Assembly (NCBI RefSeq): GCF_001592285.1
Contig: NZ_BCWQ01000001.1
Coordinates: 1 to 64,000 of the forward strand
Direction of reading: 5' to 3'
Length of the DNA: 64,000 bases
Source of the DNA: Hydrogenophaga pseudoflava NBRC 102511
GTDB taxonomy: Bacteria > Pseudomonadota > Gammaproteobacteria > Burkholderiales > Burkholderiaceae_C
Shown here: one piece after another, positions 1 through 7,498 of the stretch
How positions within the stretch are numbered: position 1 is the first letter of the stretch
Layout: each line of letters starts with the position of its first letter
Notes under the pieces: model-generated
The model's database searches: none
Told to the model about the DNA's origin: nothing
Seen by the model: only the letters and a program-made list of their open reading frames with translations
Program-made: the position numbers and the translations under genes

Positions 1-568
1 CGCGAAAAACGTCGACGGCCTGATCGTCGGCGGCGGCATCGCCAACACCTTCATGCTGGCCGCGGGTCTGAAGATCGGCAAGAGCCTGGCCGAGCCCGAC
101 CTGCTGGGCGAGGCCACGGCCGTGATCGCCGCCATGAAGGCGCGCGGCGCCGAGGTGCCGATCCCCGAGGACGTGGTCTGTGCCAAGGCCTTCGCCGCCG
201 ATGCGCCCGCGACGGTGAAAGCCGCGACCGAGGTGGCCGACGACGACCTGATCCTGGACATCGGCCCCAAGACGGCGGCCAAGCTGGCACAGAAGCTCAA
301 GCAGGCCGGCACCATCGTCTGGAACGGCCCGGTGGGCGTGTTCGAGTTCGCGGCCTTCGAGAACGGCACCAGGGTGATCGCTCAGGCGATCGCCGAATCG
401 AGTGCCTTCAGCATCGCCGGCGGTGGCGACACGCTGGCCGCCATTGCCAAGTACGGCATCGAGAAGGACGTGGGCTACATCTCCACCGGCGGCGGCGCCT
501 TCCTCGAAGTGCTGGAAGGCAAGACGCTGCCGGCGTTCGAGATCCTGGCAAAGCGCGCTGAACCCTGA
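1..568 (+). CDS. pgk: Phosphoglycerate kinase, C-terminal part
   Basis: Only the last 188 residues are present; the gene runs in from the left edge with codons starting at base 2. The enzyme interconverts 1,3-bisphosphoglycerate and 3-phosphoglycerate with ADP/ATP in glycolysis and the Calvin cycle, in the cytoplasm. Visible family signatures are GGGIANTF near the start of the fragment, [19 protein letters not shown] and [14 protein letters not shown], the last of which forms the nucleotide-binding loop of the C-terminal domain. The fragment ends at a normal position for the family. The aldolase gene follows 27 bases downstream on the same strand, a pairing common in betaproteobacteria. Confidence 0.97.
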   Translation, partial: AKNVDGLIVGGGIANTFMLAAGLKIGKSLAEPDLLGEATAVIAAMKARGAEVPIPEDVVCAKAFAADAPATVKAATEVADDDLILDIGPKTAAKLAQKLKQAGTIVWNGPVGVFEFAAFENGTRVIAQAIAESSAFSIAGGGDTLAAIAKYGIEKDVGYISTGGGAFLEVLEGKTLPAFEILAKRAEP

Positions 569-595
569 GTTTTTCAATCCCACGGAGACAACCCC

Positions 596-1663
596 ATGGC
601 CCTCATTTCCCTTCGCCAGCTGCTCGACCACGCGGCTGAAAACAGCTACGGCCTGCCCGCGTTCAACGTCAACAACATGGAGCAGGTGCAGGCCATCATG
701 CAGGCCGCCGCCGCGGTGGACAGCCCGGTCATCCTGCAGGGCTCGGCCGGTGCGCGCTCCTATGCGGGCGAGCCCTTCCTGCGCCACCTGATCGCCGCCG
801 CGATCGAGATGTACCCGCACATCCCTGTGTGCATGCACCAGGACCACGGCGCCACGCCCGGCGTGTGCTTCCGCTCCATCCAGTCGGGTTTCAGCTCGGT
901 CATGATGGACGGCAGCCTGCTGGCCGACGGCAAGACGCCCGCGAGCTACGAATACAACGTCAACACCACCAAGCAGGTGGTGGACCTGGCCCACGCTTGT
1001 GGCGTGTCGGTGGAAGGCGAACTGGGCTGCCTGGGTTCGCTGGAAACCGGCAAGGCCGGTGAAGAGGATGGGCACGGCGCCGAGGGCGAGCTGGACCATT
1101 CCATGCTGCTGACCGACCCGGACGAGGCCGCCGACTTCGTGACCAAGACCCAGGTGGACGCGCTGGCCATCGCCATCGGCACCAGCCACGGCGCCTACAA
1201 GTTCACCAGCAAGCCCAGCGGCAAGGTGCTGCGCATCGACCGCGTGAAGGAAATCCACCAGCGCATCCCCAACGTGCACCTGGTGATGCACGGCTCGTCC
1301 AGCGTGCCGGAAGACTGGCTGGCGATCATCAACCAGTACGGCGGCGACATGGGCCAGACCTACGGCGTGCCGGTGGAAGAGATCGTCGAAGGCATCAGGA
1401 ACGGCGTGCGCAAGGTCAACATCGACACCGACCTGCGCATGGCCAGCACCGGCGCCATTCGGCGTCACTTGGCCGAAGACAAGAAGAACTTCGACCCGCG
1501 CAAGTTCTACAAGGAAGCCACCAAGGCCATGCAGGCGATCTGCGCGGCGCGCTACGAAGCCTTCGGTGCCGCCGGCATGGCCAGCAAGATCACGAAGGTG
1601 CACAGCCTCGAAGCCATGCAGAAGCGCTACGACAAGGGCGAGCTGGCCGCGCAGGTGGCCTGA
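596..1663 (+). CDS. fba: Class II fructose-bisphosphate aldolase, Calvin-cycle subtype
   Basis: 355 residues, the normal length for the long class II subtype found in autotrophic proteobacteria. It joins dihydroxyacetone phosphate and glyceraldehyde 3-phosphate and is zinc dependent. Zinc and substrate signatures visible are HQDHGATP (about residue 82), [23 protein letters not shown] and [11 protein letters not shown]. The start ATG follows a GGAGACAACCCC leader. It lies directly behind pgk, so the two probably form one central-carbon operon. Just after the stop, a 6-bp stem (CGCGGG at 1672-1677 with CCCGCG at 1686-1691) could end transcription, although no T-run follows. Confidence 0.97.
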   Translation: MALISLRQLLDHAAENSYGLPAFNVNNMEQVQAIMQAAAAVDSPVILQGSAGARSYAGEPFLRHLIAAAIEMYPHIPVCMHQDHGATPGVCFRSIQSGFSSVMMDGSLLADGKTPASYEYNVNTTKQVVDLAHACGVSVEGELGCLGSLETGKAGEEDGHGAEGELDHSMLLTDPDEAADFVTKTQVDALAIAIGTSHGAYKFTSKPSGKVLRIDRVKEIHQRIPNVHLVMHGSSSVPEDWLAIINQYGGDMGQTYGVPVEEIVEGIRNGVRKVNIDTDLRMASTGAIRRHLAEDKKNFDPRKFYKEATKAMQAICAARYEAFGAAGMASKITKVHSLEAMQKRYDKGELAAQVA

Positions 1664-1744
1664 GCTGCCTGCGCGGGCCGAGCTGCCCGCGAAGAGCTGC
1701 CATCGAGACAGGGCGTGGTGCTGCGCCTGCGTTAGATTGCGGGG

Positions 1745-3001
1745 ATGAACCGACCCCTGCACGCCGACCCCTCCGTCATCGATTCGCGCCAGGCCGCCTG
1801 GCGGCTGCTGGTGGCGCTGGGCCTGGTGGTGCTGGGCAACAGCAGCATGTACGTGGTGTCGGTGGTGCTGCCCACGGTGCAGACCGAGTTCGGCATCGAC
1901 CGCGCCAGCGCCTCGCTGCCCTACACCTTCATGATGGTGTGTCTGGGCATTGGCGGCATCTGGACCGGCCGCATGGCCGACCGGCACGGCCTGATGAAGG
2001 TGCTCTGGGTGGGCGCGCTGGCGGTGGCGGGCGGCTTTCTCTGGGCTGCGCAGTCCGGCAGCATCTGGACCTTCGGTCTCGCGCACGGCCTGCTCGGCCT
2101 GCTGGGCGGTGCCTCCACCTTCGCGCCGCTGCTGGCCGACACCTCGCAGTGGTGGAACCGGCGCCGCGGCATCGCGGTGGCGATCTGCGCCAGCGGCAAC
2201 TACATCGCCGGCGCGCTCTGGCCGCCGCTGGTGCAGCACGGCATCGAGACCATCGGCTGGCGCCCCACGTACACGATCATGGGTCTGGTCTGCGGCCTGG
2301 GCATGCTCGCGCTCTCGGGCCTGATGCGGCAGCGGCCACCGCTGGCGCTGCCGCAGCCCGTGGCCGCTGCGGGCGCCGCGCCAGCCGCCGACCGCAGCCG
2401 CCCCTTCGGCCTGAGCCCGTCCAGCGCGCAGTGGCTGCTGTGCGTGGCGGGCGTGGGCTGCTGTGTGGCGATGTCGATGCCGCAGGTGCACATCGTGGCC
2501 TACTGCACCGACCTCGGTTACGGCGCCGCGCGCGGCGCCGAGATGCTCTCGCTGATGCTGGCCAGCGGCATCGTCAGCCGCCTCGTCTCGGGCTTCATCT
2601 GCGACCGCATCGGCGGCATCCGCACCCTGCTGCTGGGCTCGGCGCTGCAGGGCGTGGCGCTGCTGCTGTTCCTGCCCTTCGACGGCATGGTGCCGCTGTA
2701 CGTGGTGTCGGCCCTGTTCGGCCTGTTCCAGGGCGGCATCGTGCCGTCCTACGCGATCATCATCCGCGAGCACTTCGCGCTGCAGGAGGTGGGCGCGCGG
2801 GTTGGCGCGGTGATCATGGCCACCCTGATCGGCATGGCGCTGGGTGGCTGGCTCTCGGGCTGGATCTTTGACATGACCGGCAGCTACGACGCCGCCTTCA
2901 TCAACGGCATCGCCTGGAACCTGCTGAACCTGGCCATCGCCGGCTGGCTGTACCGGCGCATGCGTGCCAGCGCCGCTCAGCGGACCCAGGCCGGGAAGTA
3001 G
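1745..3001 (+). CDS. MFS permease, substrate unknown
   Basis: 418 residues with about twelve hydrophobic segments and the two-half layout of the major facilitator superfamily. The loop after the second segment reads GRMADRHGLMKV, the usual MFS motif A position, and its counterpart in the second half reads SGFICDRIGGIR. A charged, Ala/Pro-rich central loop (about residues 205-225) separates the halves. It resembles cyanate/monocarboxylate-type permeases in general layout, but the substrate cannot be read from sequence. The 3' end overlaps the convergent hydrolase gene by 25 bases. Confidence 0.85.
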   Translation: MNRPLHADPSVIDSRQAAWRLLVALGLVVLGNSSMYVVSVVLPTVQTEFGIDRASASLPYTFMMVCLGIGGIWTGRMADRHGLMKVLWVGALAVAGGFLWAAQSGSIWTFGLAHGLLGLLGGASTFAPLLADTSQWWNRRRGIAVAICASGNYIAGALWPPLVQHGIETIGWRPTYTIMGLVCGLGMLALSGLMRQRPPLALPQPVAAAGAAPAADRSRPFGLSPSSAQWLLCVAGVGCCVAMSMPQVHIVAYCTDLGYGAARGAEMLSLMLASGIVSRLVSGFICDRIGGIRTLLLGSALQGVALLLFLPFDGMVPLYVVSALFGLFQGGIVPSYAIIIREHFALQEVGARVGAVIMATLIGMALGGWLSGWIFDMTGSYDAAFINGIAWNLLNLAIAGWLYRRMRASAAQRTQAGK

Positions 3002-3894
3002 CCCAGGGCGTCCTGCACGGTGCTGTCGTGGGCCGGAATCACGACCAGATCCGGGTCGGCCAGCATCAGCGCGCGGACCTTGTCCAGGCTGGTCTGCGTC
3101 TGCGGGGCGTCCCCGTCGACCAGCTTTCCCGCCACCCAGAACTTGGGTGCGCCCTGCCGCAAGGCCGCCAGGGTCCAGGCCGCATCCCCGATGAAGAAAT
3201 ACCGCCGGCCGGAATCGGTGGTGACGAAGAGGCCCAGCGAGCCCGGGGTGTGGCCGGGCATCGGGACCAGCACCACGGTGCCGTCCTGGTAGAGGTCGAG
3301 GCTTTCGGGATAGCCCATGAACGGCACGGGCTGGAACGCCAGCTCCTCCCACCGGATGGCGTCCGCGCCGACCTGCGAGGCCCAGGTGCCTCCGGGGCCG
3401 GTGCTCGGAGCGCGCAACCGGGGTCGCTCTGCCGCGGCAATGCCGATCCGCGCTTCCGGGAAGTCCTGCACGCCGCCGGCGTGGTCCCAGTGGCTGTGGC
3501 TCAGGATCACGCGCTGCAGCGGCGGCATGCCGGCCCTGTCCAGCTGCGTGCGCGCGCTCACCACCGGCTTGTCGTAGGTGAAGAAGGGCCGCCACCACAG
3601 CGGCATGCCCTGCTGGTACTGGGCATCGATCTGCTCGCCCAGGCCGGTGTCGAACAGCAGGTAGTCGCCGTGGTGCTTGATCAGGAACGCCGAGAAGTTG
3701 GAGTTCACCTGCCGGGTGATGTCTCCGCCCGGCACCAGCAGCGCCTGCGGCACGGCCACCTGCGAGGTCTTGATGATGGCAAAGCCTACCTTCGGCGGGG
3801 AGCCGGGCGTCGGGGAAATGGTCTGGGCCTGCAGCGTGGCCGACATGACGACCGGCAGGAGGAGCGTGCACAAGTGCAGAAAGGATCGGAGCAT
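2977..3894 (-). CDS. Secreted metallo-beta-lactamase-fold hydrolase
   Basis: 305 residues counted from the ATG at 3894. That start gives a clean signal peptide (MLRSFLHLCTLLLPVV, cleavage after AQA or so). An upstream in-frame ATG at 3942 is unlikely because it would lie inside the promoter described separately. The metal-binding motif HSHWDHAGG, then GHTPGS, FIGDAAW and IPAHDS, give the full di-zinc ligand set of the superfamily, in the subgroup that includes lactonases and SoxH-like proteins. Substrate is unknown. It is divergent from a MerR-type regulator, which probably controls it. The sox cluster begins about 1 kb away, so a SoxH-like role is possible but unproven. Confidence 0.85.
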   Translation of the reverse strand: MLRSFLHLCTLLLPVVMSATLQAQTISPTPGSPPKVGFAIIKTSQVAVPQALLVPGGDITRQVNSNFSAFLIKHHGDYLLFDTGLGEQIDAQYQQGMPLWWRPFFTYDKPVVSARTQLDRAGMPPLQRVILSHSHWDHAGGVQDFPEARIGIAAAERPRLRAPSTGPGGTWASQVGADAIRWEELAFQPVPFMGYPESLDLYQDGTVVLVPMPGHTPGSLGLFVTTDSGRRYFFIGDAAWTLAALRQGAPKFWVAGKLVDGDAPQTQTSLDKVRALMLADPDLVVIPAHDSTVQDALGYFPAWVR

Positions 3895-3923
3895 TTTTCG
3901 TGGCCTGATGGATGGATTGGCCG

Positions 3924-3955
3924 AGCGTAAAGTCTGGTCCATGCTCCAATGTCAA
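3924..3955 (-). promoter_or_regulatory. MerR-type promoter with 20-bp spacer
   Basis: Reading the minus strand, TTGACA (3955-3950) and TACGCT (3929-3924) are separated by 20 bases, or 19 if TTACGC is taken as the -10. Over-long spacers of 19-20 bp are the hallmark of promoters activated by MerR-family regulators, and the gene on the other side encodes one. The predicted transcript would start near 3917 and lead into the hydrolase start at 3894. Inference from spacing; no binding site has been tested. Confidence 0.55.
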
Positions 3956-3990
3956 GCGCCCGTTTCAAGGGTTTCAGCGCCTGCGCCACC

Positions 3991-4443
3991 ATGAACATCA
4001 GCCAGTTCGCCCAGGCGGCCGGGGTGTCCACCGACACCGTCCGCTACTACGAGAAGCAAGGCCTCATCGGCGCGCCACGGCGCCAGGCCAACCGCTACCG
4101 GAGCTACACCGACGCCGATGTCGCCGCCGTGCGGTTCGTGCGGGGCGCACAGGCGCTGGGGTTCTCGCTGGCGGAGATCCGGGCCATCCTGCCGCAGGTG
4201 GCGAAGGGCGCCTTCGGCCGCGCCGAGATCGAGCAGCAGCTGCAGGCCAAGATAGCGCAGATCGACGCGCACATGGCGCAGCTCAGGACCCTGAAGAAGG
4301 AGCTGAAAGCCACCTTCGACGCGCTGCGGTGCACGCCCGCGCAGCCGGTGTCGACCGCACAGGCCACGGCACCCGACAGCGGCAGCGGCGCGGGCGCCGC
4401 GGTGGTGCGGCGCGCTTTCTCAAGAAGGGCCACGCAGGCTTGA
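3991..4443 (+). CDS. MerR-family transcriptional regulator
   Basis: 150 residues from the ATG at 3991 (MNISQFAQAAGVSTDTVRYY). A longer reading from 3949 would add 14 unconserved residues. The N-terminal winged helix-turn-helix contains VRYYEKQGLIGAPRR and NRYRSYTDADV, then FVRGAQALGFSLAEI, followed by a coiled-coil dimer helix (about residues 75-115). One cysteine (RCTPAQP) follows the coiled coil, and the C-terminal tail is low-complexity. The single Cys is not enough to name a metal ligand. Divergent from the secreted hydrolase, its probable target. Confidence 0.88.
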   Translation: MNISQFAQAAGVSTDTVRYYEKQGLIGAPRRQANRYRSYTDADVAAVRFVRGAQALGFSLAEIRAILPQVAKGAFGRAEIEQQLQAKIAQIDAHMAQLRTLKKELKATFDALRCTPAQPVSTAQATAPDSGSGAGAAVVRRAFSRRATQA

Positions 4444-4475
4444 ATTCAGCGCCGGGCCGCCCCAAGCTGAATTCG

Positions 4476-4521
4476 CGCCCCCTCGGGGGGCAGCGACCCG
4501 CGCAGCGGCGGAGCGTGGGGG
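4476..4521 (+). repeat. Dispersed GC-palindromic repeat, family 2 (copy 1)
   Basis: Two hairpin-forming blocks: GCCCCCTCGGGGGGC, then CCCGCGC and GCGTGGG around AGCGGCGGA. The second block recurs at 51645-51675 with paired changes that keep the stem. It lies between the convergent ends of the MerR gene and the diheme cytochrome gene, so it may also work as a bidirectional terminator. Confidence 0.6.
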
Positions 4522-4527
4522 TTCGTT

Positions 4528-5127
4528 TTATTTGCTGCTGACGTATTCCGCCACGGCCGCCATCTCCAGCTCCGTCATCTTCTCCACCACCGTGTGCATC
4601 ACCGCGTTGTCGTTGGTGCGCTCGCGCTTGTTGAAGGACTTGAGCTGTGTGTGGATGTAGCCCGGGATCTGGCCCGCCAGGCGGGGCAGGTTGGCAGCGC
4701 CCTCGGCGTTGGTGCCGTGGCAGCTCACGCAGGCCGGCACGCCGCTGAACTTGTTGCCGTTGTGGAAGATGTAGCGGCCCATCGCGGCGAGCTGCGGGTC
4801 TTTGGCTTCTTCGCGCGGGAGCACGAACTTCTCGTAGTACTTGCCCAACGCCACCATCTCGTCCGGTGTGAGCTTGCTGACCATCTCCACCATGGCCGTG
4901 CTCTTGCGCGCGCCGCTCTTGAAAGCGGTGAGCTGCTTGGTGATGTATTCGGCGTGCTGCCCGGCCAGGCGCGGAAACACCTCGCTGGTCGACTCGCCCT
5001 GCGCGCCATGGCACAGGAAGCAGGAGCCGCCCGCGATCTTCTTGGCCCGTGCCTCGTCGGCCTGGGCCCAGGCGGTGGTGCCGGCCAGCGCCAAGAGAGC
5101 GAGCAGGGTGAGTCGGTGGGCCTTCAT
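4528..5127 (-). CDS. Periplasmic diheme cytochrome c (c4/SoxE-like)
   Basis: 199 residues from the ATG at 5127, which has AGAGG about ten bases upstream. A signal peptide (MKAHRLTLLALLALAGTTAWA) is followed by two similar cytochrome c domains with heme motifs CFLCH and CVSCH. Each has a downstream Met candidate, as in cytochrome c4. It is probably an electron carrier between the sulfur-oxidising enzymes and a terminal oxidase. It is the last gene of the minus-strand group after the flavocytochrome c flavoprotein, matching the SoxE-SoxF pairing known from Paracoccus. A strong terminator separates it from that upstream gene, so its expression may be partly uncoupled. Confidence 0.88.
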   Translation of the reverse strand: MKAHRLTLLALLALAGTTAWAQADEARAKKIAGGSCFLCHGAQGESTSEVFPRLAGQHAEYITKQLTAFKSGARKSTAMVEMVSKLTPDEMVALGKYYEKFVLPREEAKDPQLAAMGRYIFHNGNKFSGVPACVSCHGTNAEGAANLPRLAGQIPGYIHTQLKSFNKRERTNDNAVMHTVVEKMTELEMAAVAEYVSSK

Positions 5128-5156
5128 TGCATAACCTCTGACTGATATTTGTTTGC

Positions 5157-5190
5157 GAAAAAAAGCGCCCCGATGAGACACCGGGGCGCT
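5157..5190 (-). terminator. Intrinsic terminator between fccB and the diheme cytochrome
   Basis: On the minus strand a perfect 9-bp stem (5190-5182 with 5172-5164, AGCGCCCCG and its complement) with a 9-base loop is followed by seven T residues. This is a textbook intrinsic terminator placed after the flavoprotein gene. It would limit read-through into the diheme cytochrome gene. Confidence 0.85.
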
Positions 5191-5201
5191 GCGGGAGTCC
5201 G

Positions 5202-6482
5202 TCAGGCCAGGGTGTCGGCCCAGATGTTGCGCGCCCACGCGTGCGCGTAGCGGCCTTCGAGTTCGCTCGCGGCGGACGACACGCCGCCCGAGCCCGGCAC
5301 GGCCAGCATGGTCTTCTTCTCGGCGTCGTAGCGGTGCACGCTGGCCACGTGCACCACGTCCTCGTCGGTCACGAAGCTGTAGCAGGTGTTGGCGTAGATC
5401 GGCAGCTGCGGCGGCTCCTTGCCCTGCAGCAGCGAGACCACGGCCGCGGCGCAGGTCTTGCCATGCTGGTTGGCCATATGGCCCGACTTGGGCATGCCCG
5501 GGGCGATCTGGATCGCGTCGCCCAGCACATGGATGTTCTTCTTCGCCTTCGACTCGAAGGTCAGGAAGTCCACCTCGCACCAGCGGTTGTTGGCGGTGGC
5601 CAGGCCGGTGCGCACGGCGATGTCACCGGCGCGCATGTTGGGCACCACGTTGGCCACCGCGGCCTTGAAGTCGTCGTTGAACTCGAACTTCAGGGTGTTG
5701 GTGGAGGCGTCGACCTCGACCACCTTGTGCTTGGGGCGGTACTCGATGATGCCCTTGTAGTGCTCGTCCCAGGCCTTCATGAACAGGCCCTTCTTGGACT
5801 GGATGTCGTCGTTGGCGTCGAAGATCACGACCTTGCTCTTGGGCTTGGCCTTCTTGAAGTAGTTGGCCACCATGCAGGCGCGCTCGTAGGGGCCGGGCGG
5901 GCAGCGGTACGGGGCCAGCGGGATCGACAGCGCGTACACGCCGCCGTCGGGCATGGCCTCGAGCTGCTTGCGCAGCGCCACCGTCTGCGGGCCGGCCTTC
6001 CAGGCGTGCAGCACCTTGTCCTGCGCGCCGGGCTTGGTCATGCCGGCCACCGTGTCCCACATGAAGTCGATGCCGGGCGAGAGGATCAGGCGGTCATAGG
6101 GCAGCTCGCCACCGGCGGCCAGCTTCACCACGCGCTTCTCGGCGTCGATGCTGGTGACCATGTCGCGCACGATCTTCACACCGTGGCGCTTTTCCAGGTT
6201 GTCGTAGGGCGTGGTGATGTCGGCGATGGTCTTGCTGCCCTGGAGCACCAGGTTGGAGATGGGGCAGGAGACGAAGGCCGCGTTGGGCTCGACCAGGGTC
6301 ACCTGGATGCCGTAGTCGGAGAACATGCGCACGTACTTGGCGGCGGTGGCACCGCCGTAGCCGCCACCGACCACCACCACCTTGGGGCCGTAGCCGCCAC
6401 CCGTGGCGCAGCCTGCAAGACCACCAATGCCCGCGAGGACCGAACCGGCGCCCAGGGTCTGAACAAATTGACGACGTTGCAT
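5202..6482 (-). CDS. fccB: Flavocytochrome c sulfide dehydrogenase flavoprotein (SoxF/FccB)
   Basis: 426 residues from the ATG at 6482, which has AAGGAG seven bases upstream. The N-terminus MQRRQFVQTLGAGSVLAG is a twin-arginine signal, so the FAD protein is exported folded. The dinucleotide fold VVVVGGGYGGATAA (about 35-48) binds FAD. Cysteines in FVSCPISN (73), YRCPPGPYE (194), RACM (203), RWCEV (302) and KTCAA (344) include the expected redox-active pair near the flavin. The family oxidises sulfide to sulfur with a cytochrome c partner; SoxF homologues also reactivate the Sox system. The small cytochrome gene directly upstream (6493-6795) is the likely partner. Confidence 0.92.
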   Translation of the reverse strand: MQRRQFVQTLGAGSVLAGIGGLAGCATGGGYGPKVVVVGGGYGGATAAKYVRMFSDYGIQVTLVEPNAAFVSCPISNLVLQGSKTIADITTPYDNLEKRHGVKIVRDMVTSIDAEKRVVKLAAGGELPYDRLILSPGIDFMWDTVAGMTKPGAQDKVLHAWKAGPQTVALRKQLEAMPDGGVYALSIPLAPYRCPPGPYERACMVANYFKKAKPKSKVVIFDANDDIQSKKGLFMKAWDEHYKGIIEYRPKHKVVEVDASTNTLKFEFNDDFKAAVANVVPNMRAGDIAVRTGLATANNRWCEVDFLTFESKAKKNIHVLGDAIQIAPGMPKSGHMANQHGKTCAAAVVSLLQGKEPPQLPIYANTCYSFVTDEDVVHVASVHRYDAEKKTMLAVPGSGGVSSAASELEGRYAHAWARNIWADTLA

Positions 6483-6492
6483 GGTGGGCTCC

Positions 6493-6795
6493 TTATTTCT
6501 TCTGGGCGGCAAAGTAGGCGGCGATGTCCTTGAGCTGCTCGTCGGAGTAGCCCTTGGACAGCTGGTGCATGATGGTCGCGGGCTTGCGGCCGCTCTTGAA
6601 GTCCATCAGCTTCTGGTACAGCTCGTCCTTGTCCTTGCCCGCCAACGGCTCGTTGCCCTGCAGGGCACGGCCCTCGGTGCCATGGCAGTTGGCGCAGGCG
6701 GCTGCCCACACGCGCACCTGGTTCACCTGGGCCTGCGCTCCCACGGCAGCGGCACACAGGGCGCCCGCCGTCAGCCATTTCATTGTCTTGACCAT
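6493..6795 (-). CDS. Small monoheme cytochrome c, FccA-like partner
   Basis: 100 residues from the ATG at 6795 (MVKTMKWLTAG), which has GGAGA upstream; an ATG at 6783 is an alternative. A signal peptide (cleavage after AQAQ or so) precedes one heme motif, CANCH, and a Met in IMHQLSKGY is a likely sixth ligand. It is a class I cytochrome c of minimal size. It lies ten bases before the sulfide dehydrogenase flavoprotein gene on the same strand, so it is probably the cytochrome subunit or electron acceptor of that enzyme. It is the first gene of the minus-strand group, read from the intergenic space shared with soxR. Confidence 0.88.
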   Translation of the reverse strand: MVKTMKWLTAGALCAAAVGAQAQVNQVRVWAAACANCHGTEGRALQGNEPLAGKDKDELYQKLMDFKSGRKPATIMHQLSKGYSDEQLKDIAAYFAAQKK

Positions 6796-7120
6796 CGTTG
6801 TCTCCACTGGGGTTGGGGAAGGGATCAAAAACTGTAGCAGAGCCCCTCGGCTGGCAGGCAAAGCATCAGTGATTTCGCATATTTAGATGCTTGATGCTAG
6901 CACCGGGAAAAACCCTGCCTGAACGGTAAAAACCCTAGAGAAATCAAAGCGAATTTGCGGGGTTTTGTCAGCGCGTCGTCAGTGCGTTGGCCTTTGGCCG
7001 GGGCGTCGGAGGTCCCGTCTGTCAGCGATCCGAAGGAATCCGGGTTTACACTAATCTGTATATAGGCAATCAATCATATAGTTGATTGATTGAAATCAAA
7101 TTCTTCCGGAGACAGACCAG
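6796..7120. promoter_or_regulatory. Divergent control region between fcc and sox operons
   Basis: A 325-bp gene-free, relatively AT-rich space. On the fcc side, GGGAAAAACCCT (6905-6916) and GGTAAAAACCCT (6925-6936) repeat with exactly 20 bp between equivalent positions, two helical turns, as if for a dimeric or tandem regulator. AGCATCA (6862-6868) and TGATGCT (6892-6898) form a wide inverted repeat. The soxR operator (7067-7099) lies at the other end. TTTACA at 7045-7050 could be a -35 element, but I could not pair it convincingly with a -10. Confidence 0.5.
7067..7099. promoter_or_regulatory. soxR operator palindrome with embedded FNR-type box
   Basis: CAATCAATCA (7067-7076) and TGATTGATTG (7083-7092) form a perfect 10-bp inverted repeat with a 6-bp spacer just upstream of soxR, the expected kind of site for an ArsR-family dimer. 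Overlapping it, TTGAT-TGAA-ATCAA (7086-7099) matches the FNR/ANR consensus exactly. Its centre is only about 28 bp before the soxR start, a position better suited to repression than activation. The overlap may be chance within an AT-rich palindrome. Confidence 0.6.
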
Positions 7121-7498
7121 GTGGACAGCATGCAGTCGGTGTTCGAGTCGGTGGCGCGCTACTTCAGCGTGCTCGGCGAGCCCACGCGCCTGCGCATCCT
7201 CCATGCCCTGTGCCAGGAAGAGAAGTGCGTCAACGGACTGATCCGCGAAACCGGGCTGGCCCAGGCCAACGCCTCGCGCCACCTGGGCCTGATGTACCAG
7301 GCCGGCCTGCTGTCGCGCCGCCGCGAGGGCACGCAGGTGTTCTACCGCGTGGCCGACCCGCTCTACATCGAACTCTGCCGCACGGTCTCGACGCAGATGC
7401 TGGCCCGCGCCGACGCCGAGTTGTCCCCACCCGGACAGGGCGTCGTTGCGGCGCCCCGCCCATTCCCCGCCAACGAGAAGGAACCCACCAGTGTCTAA
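7121..7498 (+). CDS. soxR: SoxR, ArsR-family regulator of sulfur oxidation
   Basis: 125 residues from a GTG at 7121, chosen because GGAG lies nine bases upstream; an ATG at 7130 is too far from it. A winged helix-turn-helix domain (LGEPTRLRILHAL, then QANASRHLGLMYQAGLL and GTQVFYRV) is followed by a short tail. Cys36 (EEKCVNG) and Cys86 (IELCRTV) match the paired cysteines by which SoxR-type repressors sense persulfide-type signals; Cys31 is an extra. It probably represses the sox genes until thiosulfate is present. The stop overlaps the soxC start by 8 bases, so it is the first gene of the sox operon. Confidence 0.92.
   Translation: MDSMQSVFESVARYFSVLGEPTRLRILHALCQEEKCVNGLIRETGLAQANASRHLGLMYQAGLLSRRREGTQVFYRVADPLYIELCRTVSTQMLARADAELSPPGQGVVAAPRPFPANEKEPTSV

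Noticed and set aside
3949-3990. Upstream start for the MerR gene
   Set aside because: It would add 14 residues unlike the family N-terminus and run into the -35 region of the divergent promoter; the ATG at 3991 gives the standard MerR beginning.
7045-7082. A sigma-70 promoter for soxR using TTTACA
   Set aside because: TATATA lies only 8 bp and TATAGT 26 bp after it, so no pair has a workable spacer.
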